Assembly (NCBI RefSeq): GCF_030296015.1 | Contig: NZ_AP027368.1 | Span: 1,798,001-1,862,000, forward strand | Length of the DNA: 64,000 nt | Direction of reading: 5' to 3' | DNA from: Ferrimonas sp. YFM | GTDB lineage: Bacteria; Pseudomonadota; Gammaproteobacteria; Enterobacterales; Shewanellaceae | In this document: piece by piece, positions 16,528 to 25,819 of the stretch | Layout of the letters: every line of letters starts with the position of its first letter | How positions within the stretch are numbered: the stretch's first letter is position 1 | Notes under the pieces: generated by a model | Databases searched by the model: none | What the model saw: the letters and a program-made list of their open reading frames with translations, nothing else | What the model was told of the DNA's origin: nothing | Position numbers and translations under genes: made by a program

Positions 16528-19500
16528 TTACTTGTTCTGCCAGTGCAGCATCTGGGCCCAGGCCAGGTAGGGGCGGTACCAGGTGACCTGACCATACTGA
16601 CGCAGCACGTGCTTGTTGATCTCGGTAACACGGGCGTCCCAAGGGGCCAGCTCAGACCAGTCGTAACCGGTGGCGATCTGGTCCCAACGCTTGCTGATGC
16701 CGCCGCCGGCGACGTCGTAATGCAGCATGCCAGGCGCCATGAACACCTTGTCGGTCAGGGTCTTGGTCAGACACTTCAGGTCGCTGTCATCGGAGGCATA
16801 GCCTTCGTTGTAGGCGGTCACCATGAAGCCTACGTCCAGGTGGGCGTGGTTTACGTCTTCCAGCTTGTTGTCACCGCTGCTGTTGAAGGCGTAATCCCAG
16901 GTGCAGGTGCCATCACTGTTGTAGCGCATATGGTCTTTGAAGAAGCCGTGGATCTCCCGGACCCGCTGCTCCATCACTGGCTCGCCGCCATCCAGCCACT
17001 TGTTCACGTAGATCATGGCGATGCCCATGGTCATGTCGTGGTTGTAGGGCATGGGGTTGGAGAACAGCCCAGAGTCGCCATAGTCACTGTTTTTGTAGTT
17101 AACGTAGAAGTAGGACCCCTGAATCGCACTGTTTTTGGTGGTGCTGTAGGAGGAGTCGTGGCTGCGGATGATCCGCGCCGCTTCCGCCAGGTACTGGTCC
17201 GCCTTGGCGGTGTACTGGGTCTTGTTCTCAGACTTGATGTAGTCCGCAACCCGGGTGATGGCATTCAGGATCTGGCCATCACTCAGTACCTCAATACGCC
17301 AGCCGTTGTAGGGGCGACGCCATCCTGGAGCAGGTTTGCCAGGGTTGTTGAGGAAGTACTTGGGAGCCAGGTCGTAGGGCTGGCTACCCAGGTTCAGCTC
17401 GCCACGGGCAACGCGCTTCTCGTCGGTGTAGTTGAACATGTGGTCAATCAGTTCAACGGCGTAGTCCAGGTACTTGTCGTCGTTGAAGGTCTTGGCCATG
17501 GTCAGGTAGGAACGCAGCCAGTAGTGGCCTTCCCAGGCAAACTTCTTCTGATCGTTACCATTGGTGGTGTTCAGCAGGGGACGGCCATTGCCATACACCT
17601 TGTTGAACTGAGCGTCCCACTCTGCCTGTGTGGCCAGCAGAGGACGGGGAGCAACCACGTTCTGGCTGATGGTCAGGAAGTCGCCGGAGCCGACACCGGA
17701 CAGATAGCTGGCGTCGGTGCTGTTGCTCTTGGTTTCGATCACGCCCTGACTGGCGTTGAAGGTGTAGCCGCGAACGTTGTCGTCGTTGCTGTAGTCAATC
17801 AGAGCCAGAGCCTGCAGGGCACCGGTGCTGTAGTTGCTGCCGTTACGGAAAGCGGCATCGTAAGTGGCGTTGGTGGACACCGCACCGTTGTTGGTGGAGA
17901 CCGTGGTTTGGCCGTCGGAGGCGGTCAAACGTCCGGACTTGACGTTGATCTCCACGTAACGGGTCTGGTCGAAGGCGAACTGACCCTCGATGCGCACGGT
18001 GGAGCTGCCAAACTTGGCTTCCACACTGTCGTGGCTGAAGGCCAGGTAGTTGCCATTGCCACTCACCAGATAGGTCAGAGCCGCGGCGTTGCTGTCCAGC
18101 TGATCCAGCCAGCCAACCACTCGGTACTCACCGCCAGGCTGCCAGGTTTGCAGGTCCAGGTAGGCACCGTTGCCGTTGAACTGCACTGCCTTGGCGTCGG
18201 CAGGCAACAGCAGGTCAGCATCTGGGTTGGTCACCGGAGGATCGGTGGGATCCGTCGGTTCGGTGGGATCCGTCGGCTCGGTTGGATCCGTCGGCTCGGT
18301 CGGGTCCGTTGGTTCGGTTGGGTCAGTCGGATCGGTAGGATCCGTTGGCTCAGTCGGTTCCGTAAGCTCGTTGCTGTCACCGGCAGGGTAGAGCGCATCC
18401 CACTGAGTCTGGTCAAAGTGAGTGGGCTCAGGATTGGATACAGTCAGGTTGCCCTGGAAGTAATCAGAGCTGCTGGTGTTGTGCACAGTACCGTTGTTGC
18501 CGCCCAGCTCCACCATGCCTTGCTCGGCATCGAAGGCGTAGGTGCGAGAATTGGCGGGATCGGCGTAATCGATCAGGCTGATGGCCTGCAGAGCACCCTT
18601 GGAGTAGGTGCCGTTGCGGCGGTAGAGCCAGTCGAAGGAGACCGCGGTTGGATCAAAAGCCGTGCTGCTGGCAGAGGCGGTGGTGACACCGTCGCTGGCG
18701 GTCAGCTTACCGTAGTCGATGGTCACATCGATGTAGCGCTGACCGGCGAAGTCAAACTTGCCCCAGATTCCGGGGAAGTCACTGCCGTACTTCACCTGCA
18801 CATCTTTGTGGGTGAAGCCGATGAACTCTGAAGTGCCGGAGTTGCTCAGCAGGTAGGTGCGGGCGCCGCTGTCGCTGTCCAGCTCGGTCAGCCAGGCCAC
18901 AACCCGGAATTTACCCTTGGGCTGCCAGGAAGCGATCTCACCGAAGTTGTTGACGCCGTCGAAGCGTACCGCCTGACCTGTGGTTGCAGGAGGCGTGGGC
19001 TCAACGGGGTCGGTGGGCTCAACCGGATCAGTCGGTTCAACCGGATCAGTGGGTTCAACCGGGTCGGTCGGCTCAACGGGATCCGTAGGTTCTACCGGAT
19101 CAGTGGTGTCAGAACCACCGAATACGGCTTGCCACTCGGCGTCGCTGAACACACTGGTGTCGGGGTTGGTTACCTGGTGAGTACCCACGGAGTAGTCACC
19201 GGTCTGTACGCCGGCGAGGGTGTTTACCCCACTGCTGCCGCCAACCTCTGCCAGACCCTGGCCATTCTCAAAGCCATAGGCACGGGAGTTTTGCGGGTTG
19301 ACCAGGTCCATCAGGATGATCGCCTGAACGCCAGCCAGGGAGAAGTCTTTGCTGCCACGACGCATCAGCCAGTTGTAGCTGACGCTGGTGGGATCGATGG
19401 CGCTGTTGCTGATGCTGTGTGTCACCTGGCCGTCGGTGGCGGTCAGTTTGCCGAAATCGACGGTCAGATCCAGGTACTTGGTGGCGTTGAAGCTGAATTT

Positions 19501-20583
19501 GTTCCAGATACCGGGATACTGGCCGTTCCACTGCCCCTGAACACTGCCGTGGTTCAGGCCGATGAACTCCTTGGACTTGGAGTCACTGATCAGGACGGTG
19601 CGCTGGTCGGCAACGGGGTCCAGTTCGCTCAGGTAGGCGATGACACGGAACTTACCGGTGGGCTGCCAGGTGGCGATCTCACCGTAGGCGTTGTCACCGT
19701 TAAAGCGGGCAGCGGCAGACTCGCCGGAAGGAGCGGGCTCTACAGGGTCGGTGGGCTCAACAGGATCGGTCGGCTCCACGGGATCAGTGGGCTCAACGGG
19801 ATCGGTTGGCTCCACGGGATCAGTGGGCTCAACGGGATCGGTTGGCTCCACGGGGTCAACACCGCCGTTGCCAAATGCGGCATTCCATTGGCCATCGTCA
19901 AAATGGTCAGGGGCGGGATTGCTGATGGTGTGAGGGCCGGTGCGCCAGTCGCTTGTGCCAATGTTCACCAGAGGATCAAAAGACGCGCTGCCGCCTACCT
20001 CGACCAGGCCTTTGCCTTGTTGAAAGGCGTAGGCTCGGGAGTTGGCAGCATTGCCAAGATCGATCAGGGCCAGGCCCTGAATCGCACCTTGGGAAAAATC
20101 GCTGTAACCGCGGCGATAAAGCCAGTCAAACGCGACGGCGTCAGGCTGGATGCTCTTATTGCGCACGCTTCTGGTGGTGCTGCCGTCAGACGCGGTCAGC
20201 TTGCCGTAGTCCACCTGGATCTCCAGGTAGCGAGAAGTGGCAAAGTCCAGCTTGTTCCAAACGCCTGGATAGTCGCTGCCCCACTTACCCTGCACGCTGC
20301 TGTGGGTAAATGACAGGAAATCGGTGGTTGAGGAGGAACTCAGAAGAATCGTCCTGTTACTGGACGTTGGGTGTAGTTCGGCCAGCCAGGCGACAACCTT
20401 GTAGGGGCCGCTGGGTTGCCAGGCATCAATCTGGGAATACGCGTCATTGCCATTAAAATGAACGGCGTTGGAAGCGTTTACGGTCGTAGGAAAAAAAATA
20501 GATAGAAAGAAAACAAAAACAAGGGCATGCGATAGCGCACCACCTTGTCCAAGTGGTCTCCCCCAAAAAAACTGCCGAGCCAT
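16528..20583 (-). CDS. Large secreted protein: four lectin-like repeats, PVEPTD linkers, C-terminal helical domain
   Basis: 1351-aa exported protein. ATG 20583 has GAGG nine bases upstream and starts a signal peptide cleaved near TVNA-S (about residue 37). Four homologous domains of about 200 aa follow (about 38-238, 286-490, 535-733, 788-995). Each contains AxxFNGxxAYxxIxxWQPxG, a WNKxxF-type strand, KLTASDG and NSRAYxF, and looks like a concanavalin/LamG-type sugar-binding fold. Three linkers are built from (PVEPTD)n or (TEPTDP)n. Residues about 998-1351 are different: helical, Trp/Tyr-rich, with WEGHYWLRSYLTMAK, YNHDMTMGIAMIYV and NHAHLDVGFMV, suggestive of an (alpha/alpha) toroid as in polysaccharide lyases. 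Catalysis is not proven. It probably binds and cuts a polysaccharide. It ends in a strong terminator. Confidence 0.78.
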   Translation of the reverse strand: MARQFFWGRPLGQGGALSHALVFVFFLSIFFPTTVNASNAVHFNGNDAYSQIDAWQPSGPYKVVAWLAELHPTSSNRTILLSSSSTTDFLSFTHSSVQGKWGSDYPGVWNKLDFATSRYLEIQVDYGKLTASDGSTTRSVRNKSIQPDAVAFDWLYRRGYSDFSQGAIQGLALIDLGNAANSRAYAFQQGKGLVEVGGSASFDPLVNIGTSDWRTGPHTISNPAPDHFDDGQWNAAFGNGGVDPVEPTDPVEPTDPVEPTDPVEPTDPVEPTDPVEPTDPVEPAPSGESAAARFNGDNAYGEIATWQPTGKFRVIAYLSELDPVADQRTVLISDSKSKEFIGLNHGSVQGQWNGQYPGIWNKFSFNATKYLDLTVDFGKLTATDGQVTHSISNSAIDPTSVSYNWLMRRGSKDFSLAGVQAIILMDLVNPQNSRAYGFENGQGLAEVGGSSGVNTLAGVQTGDYSVGTHQVTNPDTSVFSDAEWQAVFGGSDTTDPVEPTDPVEPTDPVEPTDPVEPTDPVEPTDPVEPTPPATTGQAVRFDGVNNFGEIASWQPKGKFRVVAWLTELDSDSGARTYLLSNSGTSEFIGFTHKDVQVKYGSDFPGIWGKFDFAGQRYIDVTIDYGKLTASDGVTTASASSTAFDPTAVSFDWLYRRNGTYSKGALQAISLIDYADPANSRTYAFDAEQGMVELGGNNGTVHNTSSSDYFQGNLTVSNPEPTHFDQTQWDALYPAGDSNELTEPTEPTDPTDPTDPTEPTDPTEPTDPTEPTDPTEPTDPTDPPVTNPDADLLLPADAKAVQFNGNGAYLDLQTWQPGGEYRVVGWLDQLDSNAAALTYLVSGNGNYLAFSHDSVEAKFGSSTVRIEGQFAFDQTRYVEINVKSGRLTASDGQTTVSTNNGAVSTNATYDAAFRNGSNYSTGALQALALIDYSNDDNVRGYTFNASQGVIETKSNSTDASYLSGVGSGDFLTISQNVVAPRPLLATQAEWDAQFNKVYGNGRPLLNTTNGNDQKKFAWEGHYWLRSYLTMAKTFNDDKYLDYAVELIDHMFNYTDEKRVARGELNLGSQPYDLAPKYFLNNPGKPAPGWRRPYNGWRIEVLSDGQILNAITRVADYIKSENKTQYTAKADQYLAEAARIIRSHDSSYSTTKNSAIQGSYFYVNYKNSDYGDSGLFSNPMPYNHDMTMGIAMIYVNKWLDGGEPVMEQRVREIHGFFKDHMRYNSDGTCTWDYAFNSSGDNKLEDVNHAHLDVGFMVTAYNEGYASDDSDLKCLTKTLTDKVFMAPGMLHYDVAGGGISKRWDQIATGYDWSELAPWDARVTEINKHVLRQYGQVTWYRPYLAWAQMLHWQNK
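18222..18380 (-). repeat. In-frame tandem repeat encoding (TEPTDP)n linker
   Basis: About 18-nt units encoding TEPTDP/TDPTDP between lectin-like domains 3 and 4. Synonymous sites vary between units, so it is an old or selected repeat. Confidence 0.85.
18980..19110 (-). repeat. In-frame tandem repeat encoding (PVEPTD)n linker, domains 2-3
   Basis: Six units of 18 nt encoding PVEPTD between the second and third lectin-like domains. Confidence 0.85.
19727..19865 (-). repeat. In-frame tandem repeat encoding (PVEPTD)n linker, domains 1-2
   Basis: About seven 18-nt units encoding PVEPTD between the first and second lectin-like domains. Some neighbouring units are nearly identical at the DNA level, so copy number may slip. 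Confidence 0.85.
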
Positions 20584-21185
20584 AATGACAAGCCTCAATT
20601 TAGCTGGGCAGACAAAATGGCGACGTCAGTGAGGGACTGCGACTACAAGACACAACCTCCATTTTTATAAGGAGTTGTGTGTCCACAGTACACCATCGAC
20701 ATGAGGTAATCCCGCTATCATGGACCGAAGTCTTTAGACCGGAGATATTGCGTCCTCAGCTTTCGCTGAGTTTGCCTTTGTCTGCTGTCGTGGTTACAAC
20801 TGCCGGGCGCAACATGGATGTAACATTCCTTATGGGTTGCAAACGGCGCGTATGCCCGAAGGCGAAGGTAGAATGCCTAATCGATGATCGGAAAACAACC
20901 TAATGTTTGGATTATTGGGTTAAAAATGGCGCAAAGTGATGTTTATATGACCTTAAAACAGACACTTCCATGAGTGGTAAAAATTTTGTTATTTACTATG
21001 CGCAAAAGGTTCTTTGTCAGTAGGGAAAATTTATTTTAGGTGGCGCTTGTGTGTGGAGTGAGTCCCAAATGTGAGCCCTCTGTGAACGAAGGCCGTGCCG
21101 GACGAGCGATTTTCTCCGCAAGGTGGAGGGACCCGCACACCCTGCCTAAACTTAGAGCTGTTAAAAGAAACAGGGAGTTGACTTC
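20584..21185. other. Divergent intergenic region
   Basis: 602 bp, AT-rich towards 20900-21050, between the lectin-repeat gene and the HAD/UbiA-like gene. A frame at 20679-20903 is Cys/Arg-rich with no family signature and is not called. Both promoters should lie here. No specific operator was recognised. Confidence 0.45.
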
Positions 21186-22745
21186 GTGGGCGAGACAAAG
21201 GTGCTAGTCAACGATGGTGAGCAAAAGAGCGAAACGGTTCCCTTTCTGGTGCCGCCTGACGAGCTTGTCGACAGTTTGAGGGCCTGTCCGGAAGGGACGC
21301 CGCTTTTTATTGATGTCGACGATACCCTGTGGCTCAGTAACTCTACCGAGCAGTTCATTGCCTCGGTGCAGCCCTCTTTGTTGGTGGCTCTGTTTCTGCA
21401 ATTGATGGATTTGCTGCAACCCTGGCGCTGGTTCAGCGGCGCCGAGCACCGTCACTACCGGGATCTGTATCGGGTCAAGGCGTTGCTCATGTTGTTTCCC
21501 TGGTCCAGAAAAATGTGGGCCAGCCGAGTCAGGCAGTTGGGGCCCGAATATCTCAATCACAAACTGATGGCGCCGCTGCAGCGCCACAAGGGGCCCATCT
21601 ATCTGGTGAGTTATGGCTTTGACTTTATACTCAAACCCCTGCTGGATGCCGCGAAGGTTCCCTGGCCCTTGCTGGTGAGTTCAACCCTGCACAACGCCGT
21701 CTATTTTCGTCAACAGGGCAAGGCGCAGTGGGTCAGACAGTCTCTGGGTGAGGAGGCGTTTGAGGGGGCCTGGAGTGTCACTGACAGCATGCTGGACAGG
21801 GATCTTCTCGAAGCCAGCACCAGGGGCCTTCTGTGTCGCTGGCCCGATAGCAGGCCGGTGAGGGCGGGTATCGACCCCATGCTGCCTTTTGTTTACACCA
21901 AGAAGGTGAAGCGCCCCACCGAAAGTTACTTTACCCGGGCGGTCATCGGTCATGACTACCTGACCATGGTGTTGGTGTTTGGTTTATCCAGTCCTGAGCC
22001 GCTGCTCGCCTGTGCCAGTCTGTTCCTGTTTCTGCTCTCCTATTTCAGTGCCTACGAGATTGGCTATGCGGAAAACGACAGATTGGGTTTGCTGTATGAG
22101 GCCAAGCCCAAGGTCAGTGAGGCGTTTCTGAGGCTGGGCAGTGCCTTTCGCCCCTGGTTTGCCTGGATGAGTGCCATGATTCTGGCACTTCCCGCTGCCT
22201 GGCTGGCGAAAGAGTTAAGCTGGGTACCTCAGGTGTCGGGTCTGCAAGGTATGGAAGCTGCGCTCGCCGTCTGGGCCAGCTTCATGGTGTTGCTTTTGGG
22301 GGTCAGAGCCACCTTCTATTGGTTCAACCGGATCAGGGAGAGGGGGCGTTCGGTGCCGATGCTGTTGCTGCAACTGGCCAGGACGGCGGGGTATTTCGTC
22401 GTGTTCAGCTCCTCCCTGGTTGGGGCACTCTTCTGCTTTACCCACGGCCTGTCCAAGTGGATTCCCTATGTCACCTACCGGTTTGGCGGTGAACGTAAAG
22501 GGATGCCGCTGCACCTGTTCAATGGGTTGATGCTGTTTTTGGTGCTGGCGATCTGCTGGGCTGCCGGTGCGGTGACCTGGGCGCAGTTGTCCCAGTGGCA
22601 CACCCTGGTCATTCTGCTCTATGTTGTCGCCAGGGCGGCCAAGGATGTGTGGGGGTTCCGACAGGCGATGGCGCCTCTTAAACCTGCAGGCAGGGAAGCG
22701 TCTGGGGTGCTATCGTCCGGCATCAAGGAGGACGAGCGAGCCTGA
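21186..22745 (+). CDS. HAD-domain plus UbiA-like membrane protein fusion
   Basis: 519-aa protein. The N-terminal ~230 residues are HAD-like: motif I FIDVDDTL (Asp43, Asp45), motif II LVSYGFDF, and a conserved Lys/Asp region PLLDAAKVP. From about residue 265 there are about eight membrane helices. The segment YEIGYAENDRLGL recalls the first aspartate region of UbiA prenyltransferases, although the second motif is not obvious. HAD-UbiA fusions are known for polyprenyl-phosphate and phospholipid chemistry. GTG 21186 is the assumed start with GGGAG upstream. The gene converges on the polysaccharide glycosyltransferases, 40 bp away, so a role in lipid-linked sugar metabolism is conceivable but unproven. 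Confidence 0.65.
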   Translation: MGETKVLVNDGEQKSETVPFLVPPDELVDSLRACPEGTPLFIDVDDTLWLSNSTEQFIASVQPSLLVALFLQLMDLLQPWRWFSGAEHRHYRDLYRVKALLMLFPWSRKMWASRVRQLGPEYLNHKLMAPLQRHKGPIYLVSYGFDFILKPLLDAAKVPWPLLVSSTLHNAVYFRQQGKAQWVRQSLGEEAFEGAWSVTDSMLDRDLLEASTRGLLCRWPDSRPVRAGIDPMLPFVYTKKVKRPTESYFTRAVIGHDYLTMVLVFGLSSPEPLLACASLFLFLLSYFSAYEIGYAENDRLGLLYEAKPKVSEAFLRLGSAFRPWFAWMSAMILALPAAWLAKELSWVPQVSGLQGMEAALAVWASFMVLLLGVRATFYWFNRIRERGRSVPMLLLQLARTAGYFVVFSSSLVGALFCFTHGLSKWIPYVTYRFGGERKGMPLHLFNGLMLFLVLAICWAAGAVTWAQLSQWHTLVILLYVVARAAKDVWGFRQAMAPLKPAGREASGVLSSGIKEDERA

Positions 22746-22785
22746 TAGTGAGCCCGGGCAAGTGGTGCTCTCTGGGCAACTTGGG

Positions 22786-23985
22786 TCAGGTTGGCAGTTT
22801 GGTCAATGGCAGCAGCTGAAAGTCGCGATTGTAGCCATCAATGTGCTGCTTCCTGCTGAACTTCTCGGCCAACAACTCCTGATGGGCCAGCAGCCAGTCA
22901 CGGTAATCCCGCTGGTTTAGCAGCAGCTGCTCCATCGCATCGGCCACCGAGTCATCGCTGTAGGGGTCGGCGACCACCCGGGCGGGCACATCGTCAAGAA
23001 AGCCATCTATGCCGGTCTCTTCGGAGTGCAGTATGGGAACGCCACTGAGCAGGGCTTCGACGTACACCATACCAAAAGTTTCATCGACGCTGGGCAGCAC
23101 CATGCCGCCATACTGAGGCAGGGCAGACAGCAGACTGATGTTGTCCATCTCCCCCTTGAGGATCACCCTGTCTTCCATGCCAGCGGCTTCGATCATCTGC
23201 TTGGCCTCGTTGAAGGCTTGTTCGGTCCCGCCTCCGATGATCTCCAGTACCAGGTCGGGATAACGGGGTGCCAGTCGGGCCACCACTCTAACCAGGCGGG
23301 CCAGCCCCTTCTTCTTGAGCACGTTGAGATCCATGATGGAGGCCAGCCTGTTGGCCTGAAAATCCGGGGTGGTGTTCCAGTGGCGCTCGGCGACGAAGTT
23401 GGGCAGGAGTTTTTGCTTCTCCGGTGGAAGGTCAAACCTGGCGTTGAGCAGGGGTTTGAACCAGGCGGACACATAGTAGATTCGCGAGGCGTCTTTCAGC
23501 TGGCGTTTGAAAAACAGGTCATAGTGAGGCTTATACTTCAGTATCTTGGCCTCTGCTTCTCCCCTTACCGACAGCGCCAGGGGGATGTTTAGCCAGCGCG
23601 CCAGCCACCAGCCCGCGATCCCTTCGAAGGCAAATTTGTGGGCATGGACCAGGTCGTAGCTGAGCCCCTCCTGGCGCAAGATGCGGCGGATGCGCCAGGC
23701 AAGCAGGGTCATGCTGAAGAACAGCAACAGGCCGTAGGGCAACCCCCAGTACTTCATTGAGGTGACATGTGGGTCTCCCTGGTCGTCTCCTTCAAGGGCG
23801 TTGACGGCGAAGGGGTTGGCGGTGCGTCTCAGGGCGAAGACCCGATAGTCCACCTGTGGGTTGGCGCGAATGAAGTGCCTGACCGCCGGTGTGTTGGTGT
23901 CCCGGTTCAGGGAGGGGTACTCCACCGCCAGATGAAGCACTCTCTTGCGTCGATCACCCCCTTGGGGGGCGGGTGTGCCAGTCAT
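22786..23985 (-). CDS. GT4-type glycosyltransferase
   Basis: 399-aa GT-B glycosyltransferase. The N-terminal acceptor domain begins RVLHLAVEYPS. The C-terminal nucleotide-sugar-binding domain contains DLNVLKKKGLARLVRVVARL, EIIGGGTEQ and the donor-site loop VDETFGMVYVEALLSGVPILHSEETG, with the conserved E-x7-E pattern. Its ATG overlaps the TGA of the preceding gene (ATGA, 23982-23985). It is the last gene of the minus-strand exopolysaccharide operon. Sugar specificity unknown. Confidence 0.88.
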   Translation of the reverse strand: MTGTPAPQGGDRRKRVLHLAVEYPSLNRDTNTPAVRHFIRANPQVDYRVFALRRTANPFAVNALEGDDQGDPHVTSMKYWGLPYGLLLFFSMTLLAWRIRRILRQEGLSYDLVHAHKFAFEGIAGWWLARWLNIPLALSVRGEAEAKILKYKPHYDLFFKRQLKDASRIYYVSAWFKPLLNARFDLPPEKQKLLPNFVAERHWNTTPDFQANRLASIMDLNVLKKKGLARLVRVVARLAPRYPDLVLEIIGGGTEQAFNEAKQMIEAAGMEDRVILKGEMDNISLLSALPQYGGMVLPSVDETFGMVYVEALLSGVPILHSEETGIDGFLDDVPARVVADPYSDDSVADAMEQLLLNQRDYRDWLLAHQELLAEKFSRKQHIDGYNRDFQLLPLTKLPT

Positions 23986-25811
23986 GACTGATCCCCCCAG
24001 GCGTTAAACAGGAAGCTCAGGTTGCCCAGCAGATAGCGGCGCCACATGCGTCCGGGCTCCTGCAGTAAACGGTAGACCCATTCGGCTCTGAGGGTACGGA
24101 TCCAGTTCGGCGCCCGGTGGACCTTGCCGGCGGTAAAGTCGAACAGAGCCCCCACGCCGATGGCCAGGGACGCGCCCGTCTGGGGGAGGTATTGTTCTAT
24201 CCAGCGCTCCTGCCTGGGGTTGCCCATGGCCACGATCACCAGGTCGGCCTCACTGCGCCTTATGGTGTCACAAATCCCGGGCTGGGCCTCTTCAGGTGCA
24301 AAGCCATGGTGATAGCCCACCCAGTGGTGCTGGGGATAGCGGTCACGCCAGATGGAGAAACAGCGCGACACACTGGCCTCATCGGCACCGAGGAGGAAGA
24401 CCTTCAGTTGATGGCGACTCTGGGCCAGGTACCTGGGGGTGAAGTCGGTGCCGTTGAGGTTCTCATTGAAGCCGCGACCATACTTCCAGCGACTGGCGAT
24501 CTCCACGCCCACGCCATCGTTGACCACCAGAAAACGGTTCAACAGGGATTGATACTCGGGATCCCGCCGTGCCAGGTTGATGGTGTGGGCATTGGCGTAG
24601 GCCATCTTCAGCGGGGCGTGGTGTTCGACGGCGTTATCCAGCAACTGAATCACCTCTTCGCCGCAGCGGGCATCCATCTGCACCCCCTGAATGACTCTGG
24701 GTGATTCGAGCTCCTCTCGGTAGGCACGAATAAACTGGCGGGTGACGCCAGGCCAGGCGTAGCGCTCCGCAGCCTGAATCGCCTGGGTGCGCCGGCTGGT
24801 GTAGTCCTCCCGGCACTCCTCCATATAGCGGTGGATAGCCATCGCCGCTTCGCCGGGATCGTCAAAGTCCACCACCCGTCCCACCTGGGCTCTGTCTATG
24901 ATGCGGCGAAAGCTGGGAATGGGGGAGGCCAGGGGAATGAGGCCCGCAGACATACCCTCCACCAGGGTGAGGCCGAATCCCTCATACTCCGAGGCGCTGA
25001 CGATAAAGCTGGAATCGCAGACGTGTCGGCGGATCTGTTCATCGGTAAGATCCGTTTCTATGGTCACGTTGTGCTCCAGAGACAGCTGGGTGATCAACTG
25101 ACTGAGGCGCTCAAGGTTGTTGTCCCAGTCTCGTCCGACAATTCGCAGCCTGGCCTGGGGCTGGAGTTTGCGCATCTGCTCCATGGCAAACAGCAGTTTG
25201 TCGATGCGCTTGTTGTCGGAAAAGCGTCCCAGGCACAACAGCTGGGGGCGCAGATCATGGCTGCCCAGGTCGGCAAATTTGCCAATCTCCACACCGTTTT
25301 CCACCAGTTCCAGTCGGTCCTGGGTCAGAGGCTGAAACAGCTCGGCATCGTTGATGCTGCAGGCAAACACCCGGCTGTAGGCGGTCAGGGTACGCTTGGT
25401 GACCGTATGAAAGTACGCTTGCTTAAAGGCCCGGGCGTAGTTGGTGTGGAAGAAGCCGCCGTGCGTGGAGAGAAACATCGGTTTCTTGTGGCGCCGGCGA
25501 GTCAGAGCCAGATAATCGGCAAAGAAATCGACGCCGTGCACGTGAATCAGGTCGAAGCTTGGCAGATGTTTCAACACAGAGGGGGCAAAGGGGTACTTGT
25601 AACTGCCCCGGTAGGGGATGCGGATGACCGGAATCCCCTCCACCAGTTCCTGGTCCGGCAGGGGTTCATCCTGTTGATGAAACACCCGGTCTAACGTCAG
25701 CACCCGGGCGTCCAGCCCCTGGCGGCGCTGTTCGGTGACCAGACATTTGACGAAGTTCTCCAGGCCGCCAATGGCGGGGGCGAACTGGCGGACGACGTGG
25801 AGTATGCGCAT
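23982..25811 (-). CDS. GT4-GT26 fusion glycosyltransferase
   Basis: 609-aa protein joining two glycosyltransferases. Residues 1 to about 370 form a GT4 enzyme (HVVRQFAPAIGGLENFV, CLGRFSDNKRIDKLL, ASEYEGFGLTLVEGMSAGLIPLAS). Residues about 375-609 match WecG/TagA/CpsF (GT26): AYANAHTINLARRDPEYQ, VNDGVGVEIASR, NLNGTDFTPRY, VFLLGADE and VAMGNPRQERWI. WecG-type enzymes act on undecaprenyl-linked acceptors. The fusion suggests two successive sugar additions by one polypeptide. ATG 25811 has AGGAG upstream. Normally these are separate genes. Confidence 0.88.
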   Translation of the reverse strand: MRILHVVRQFAPAIGGLENFVKCLVTEQRRQGLDARVLTLDRVFHQQDEPLPDQELVEGIPVIRIPYRGSYKYPFAPSVLKHLPSFDLIHVHGVDFFADYLALTRRRHKKPMFLSTHGGFFHTNYARAFKQAYFHTVTKRTLTAYSRVFACSINDAELFQPLTQDRLELVENGVEIGKFADLGSHDLRPQLLCLGRFSDNKRIDKLLFAMEQMRKLQPQARLRIVGRDWDNNLERLSQLITQLSLEHNVTIETDLTDEQIRRHVCDSSFIVSASEYEGFGLTLVEGMSAGLIPLASPIPSFRRIIDRAQVGRVVDFDDPGEAAMAIHRYMEECREDYTSRRTQAIQAAERYAWPGVTRQFIRAYREELESPRVIQGVQMDARCGEEVIQLLDNAVEHHAPLKMAYANAHTINLARRDPEYQSLLNRFLVVNDGVGVEIASRWKYGRGFNENLNGTDFTPRYLAQSRHQLKVFLLGADEASVSRCFSIWRDRYPQHHWVGYHHGFAPEEAQPGICDTIRRSEADLVIVAMGNPRQERWIEQYLPQTGASLAIGVGALFDFTAGKVHRAPNWIRTLRAEWVYRLLQEPGRMWRRYLLGNLSFLFNAWGDQS

Positions 25812-25819
25812 CCTGGCTC

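Noticed and set aside
16468-18831. Long plus-strand open frame (787 codons) and others at 19129-20313
   Set aside because: Antisense shadow of the lectin-repeat gene; Val/Gly-rich low-complexity translation, no start signal, and the minus frame has a signal peptide and repeated domains.
18222-19865. Regular short repeats that could suggest CRISPR
   Set aside because: They are in-frame 18-nt units encoding PVEPTD/TEPTDP, with no spacer structure and no cas genes.
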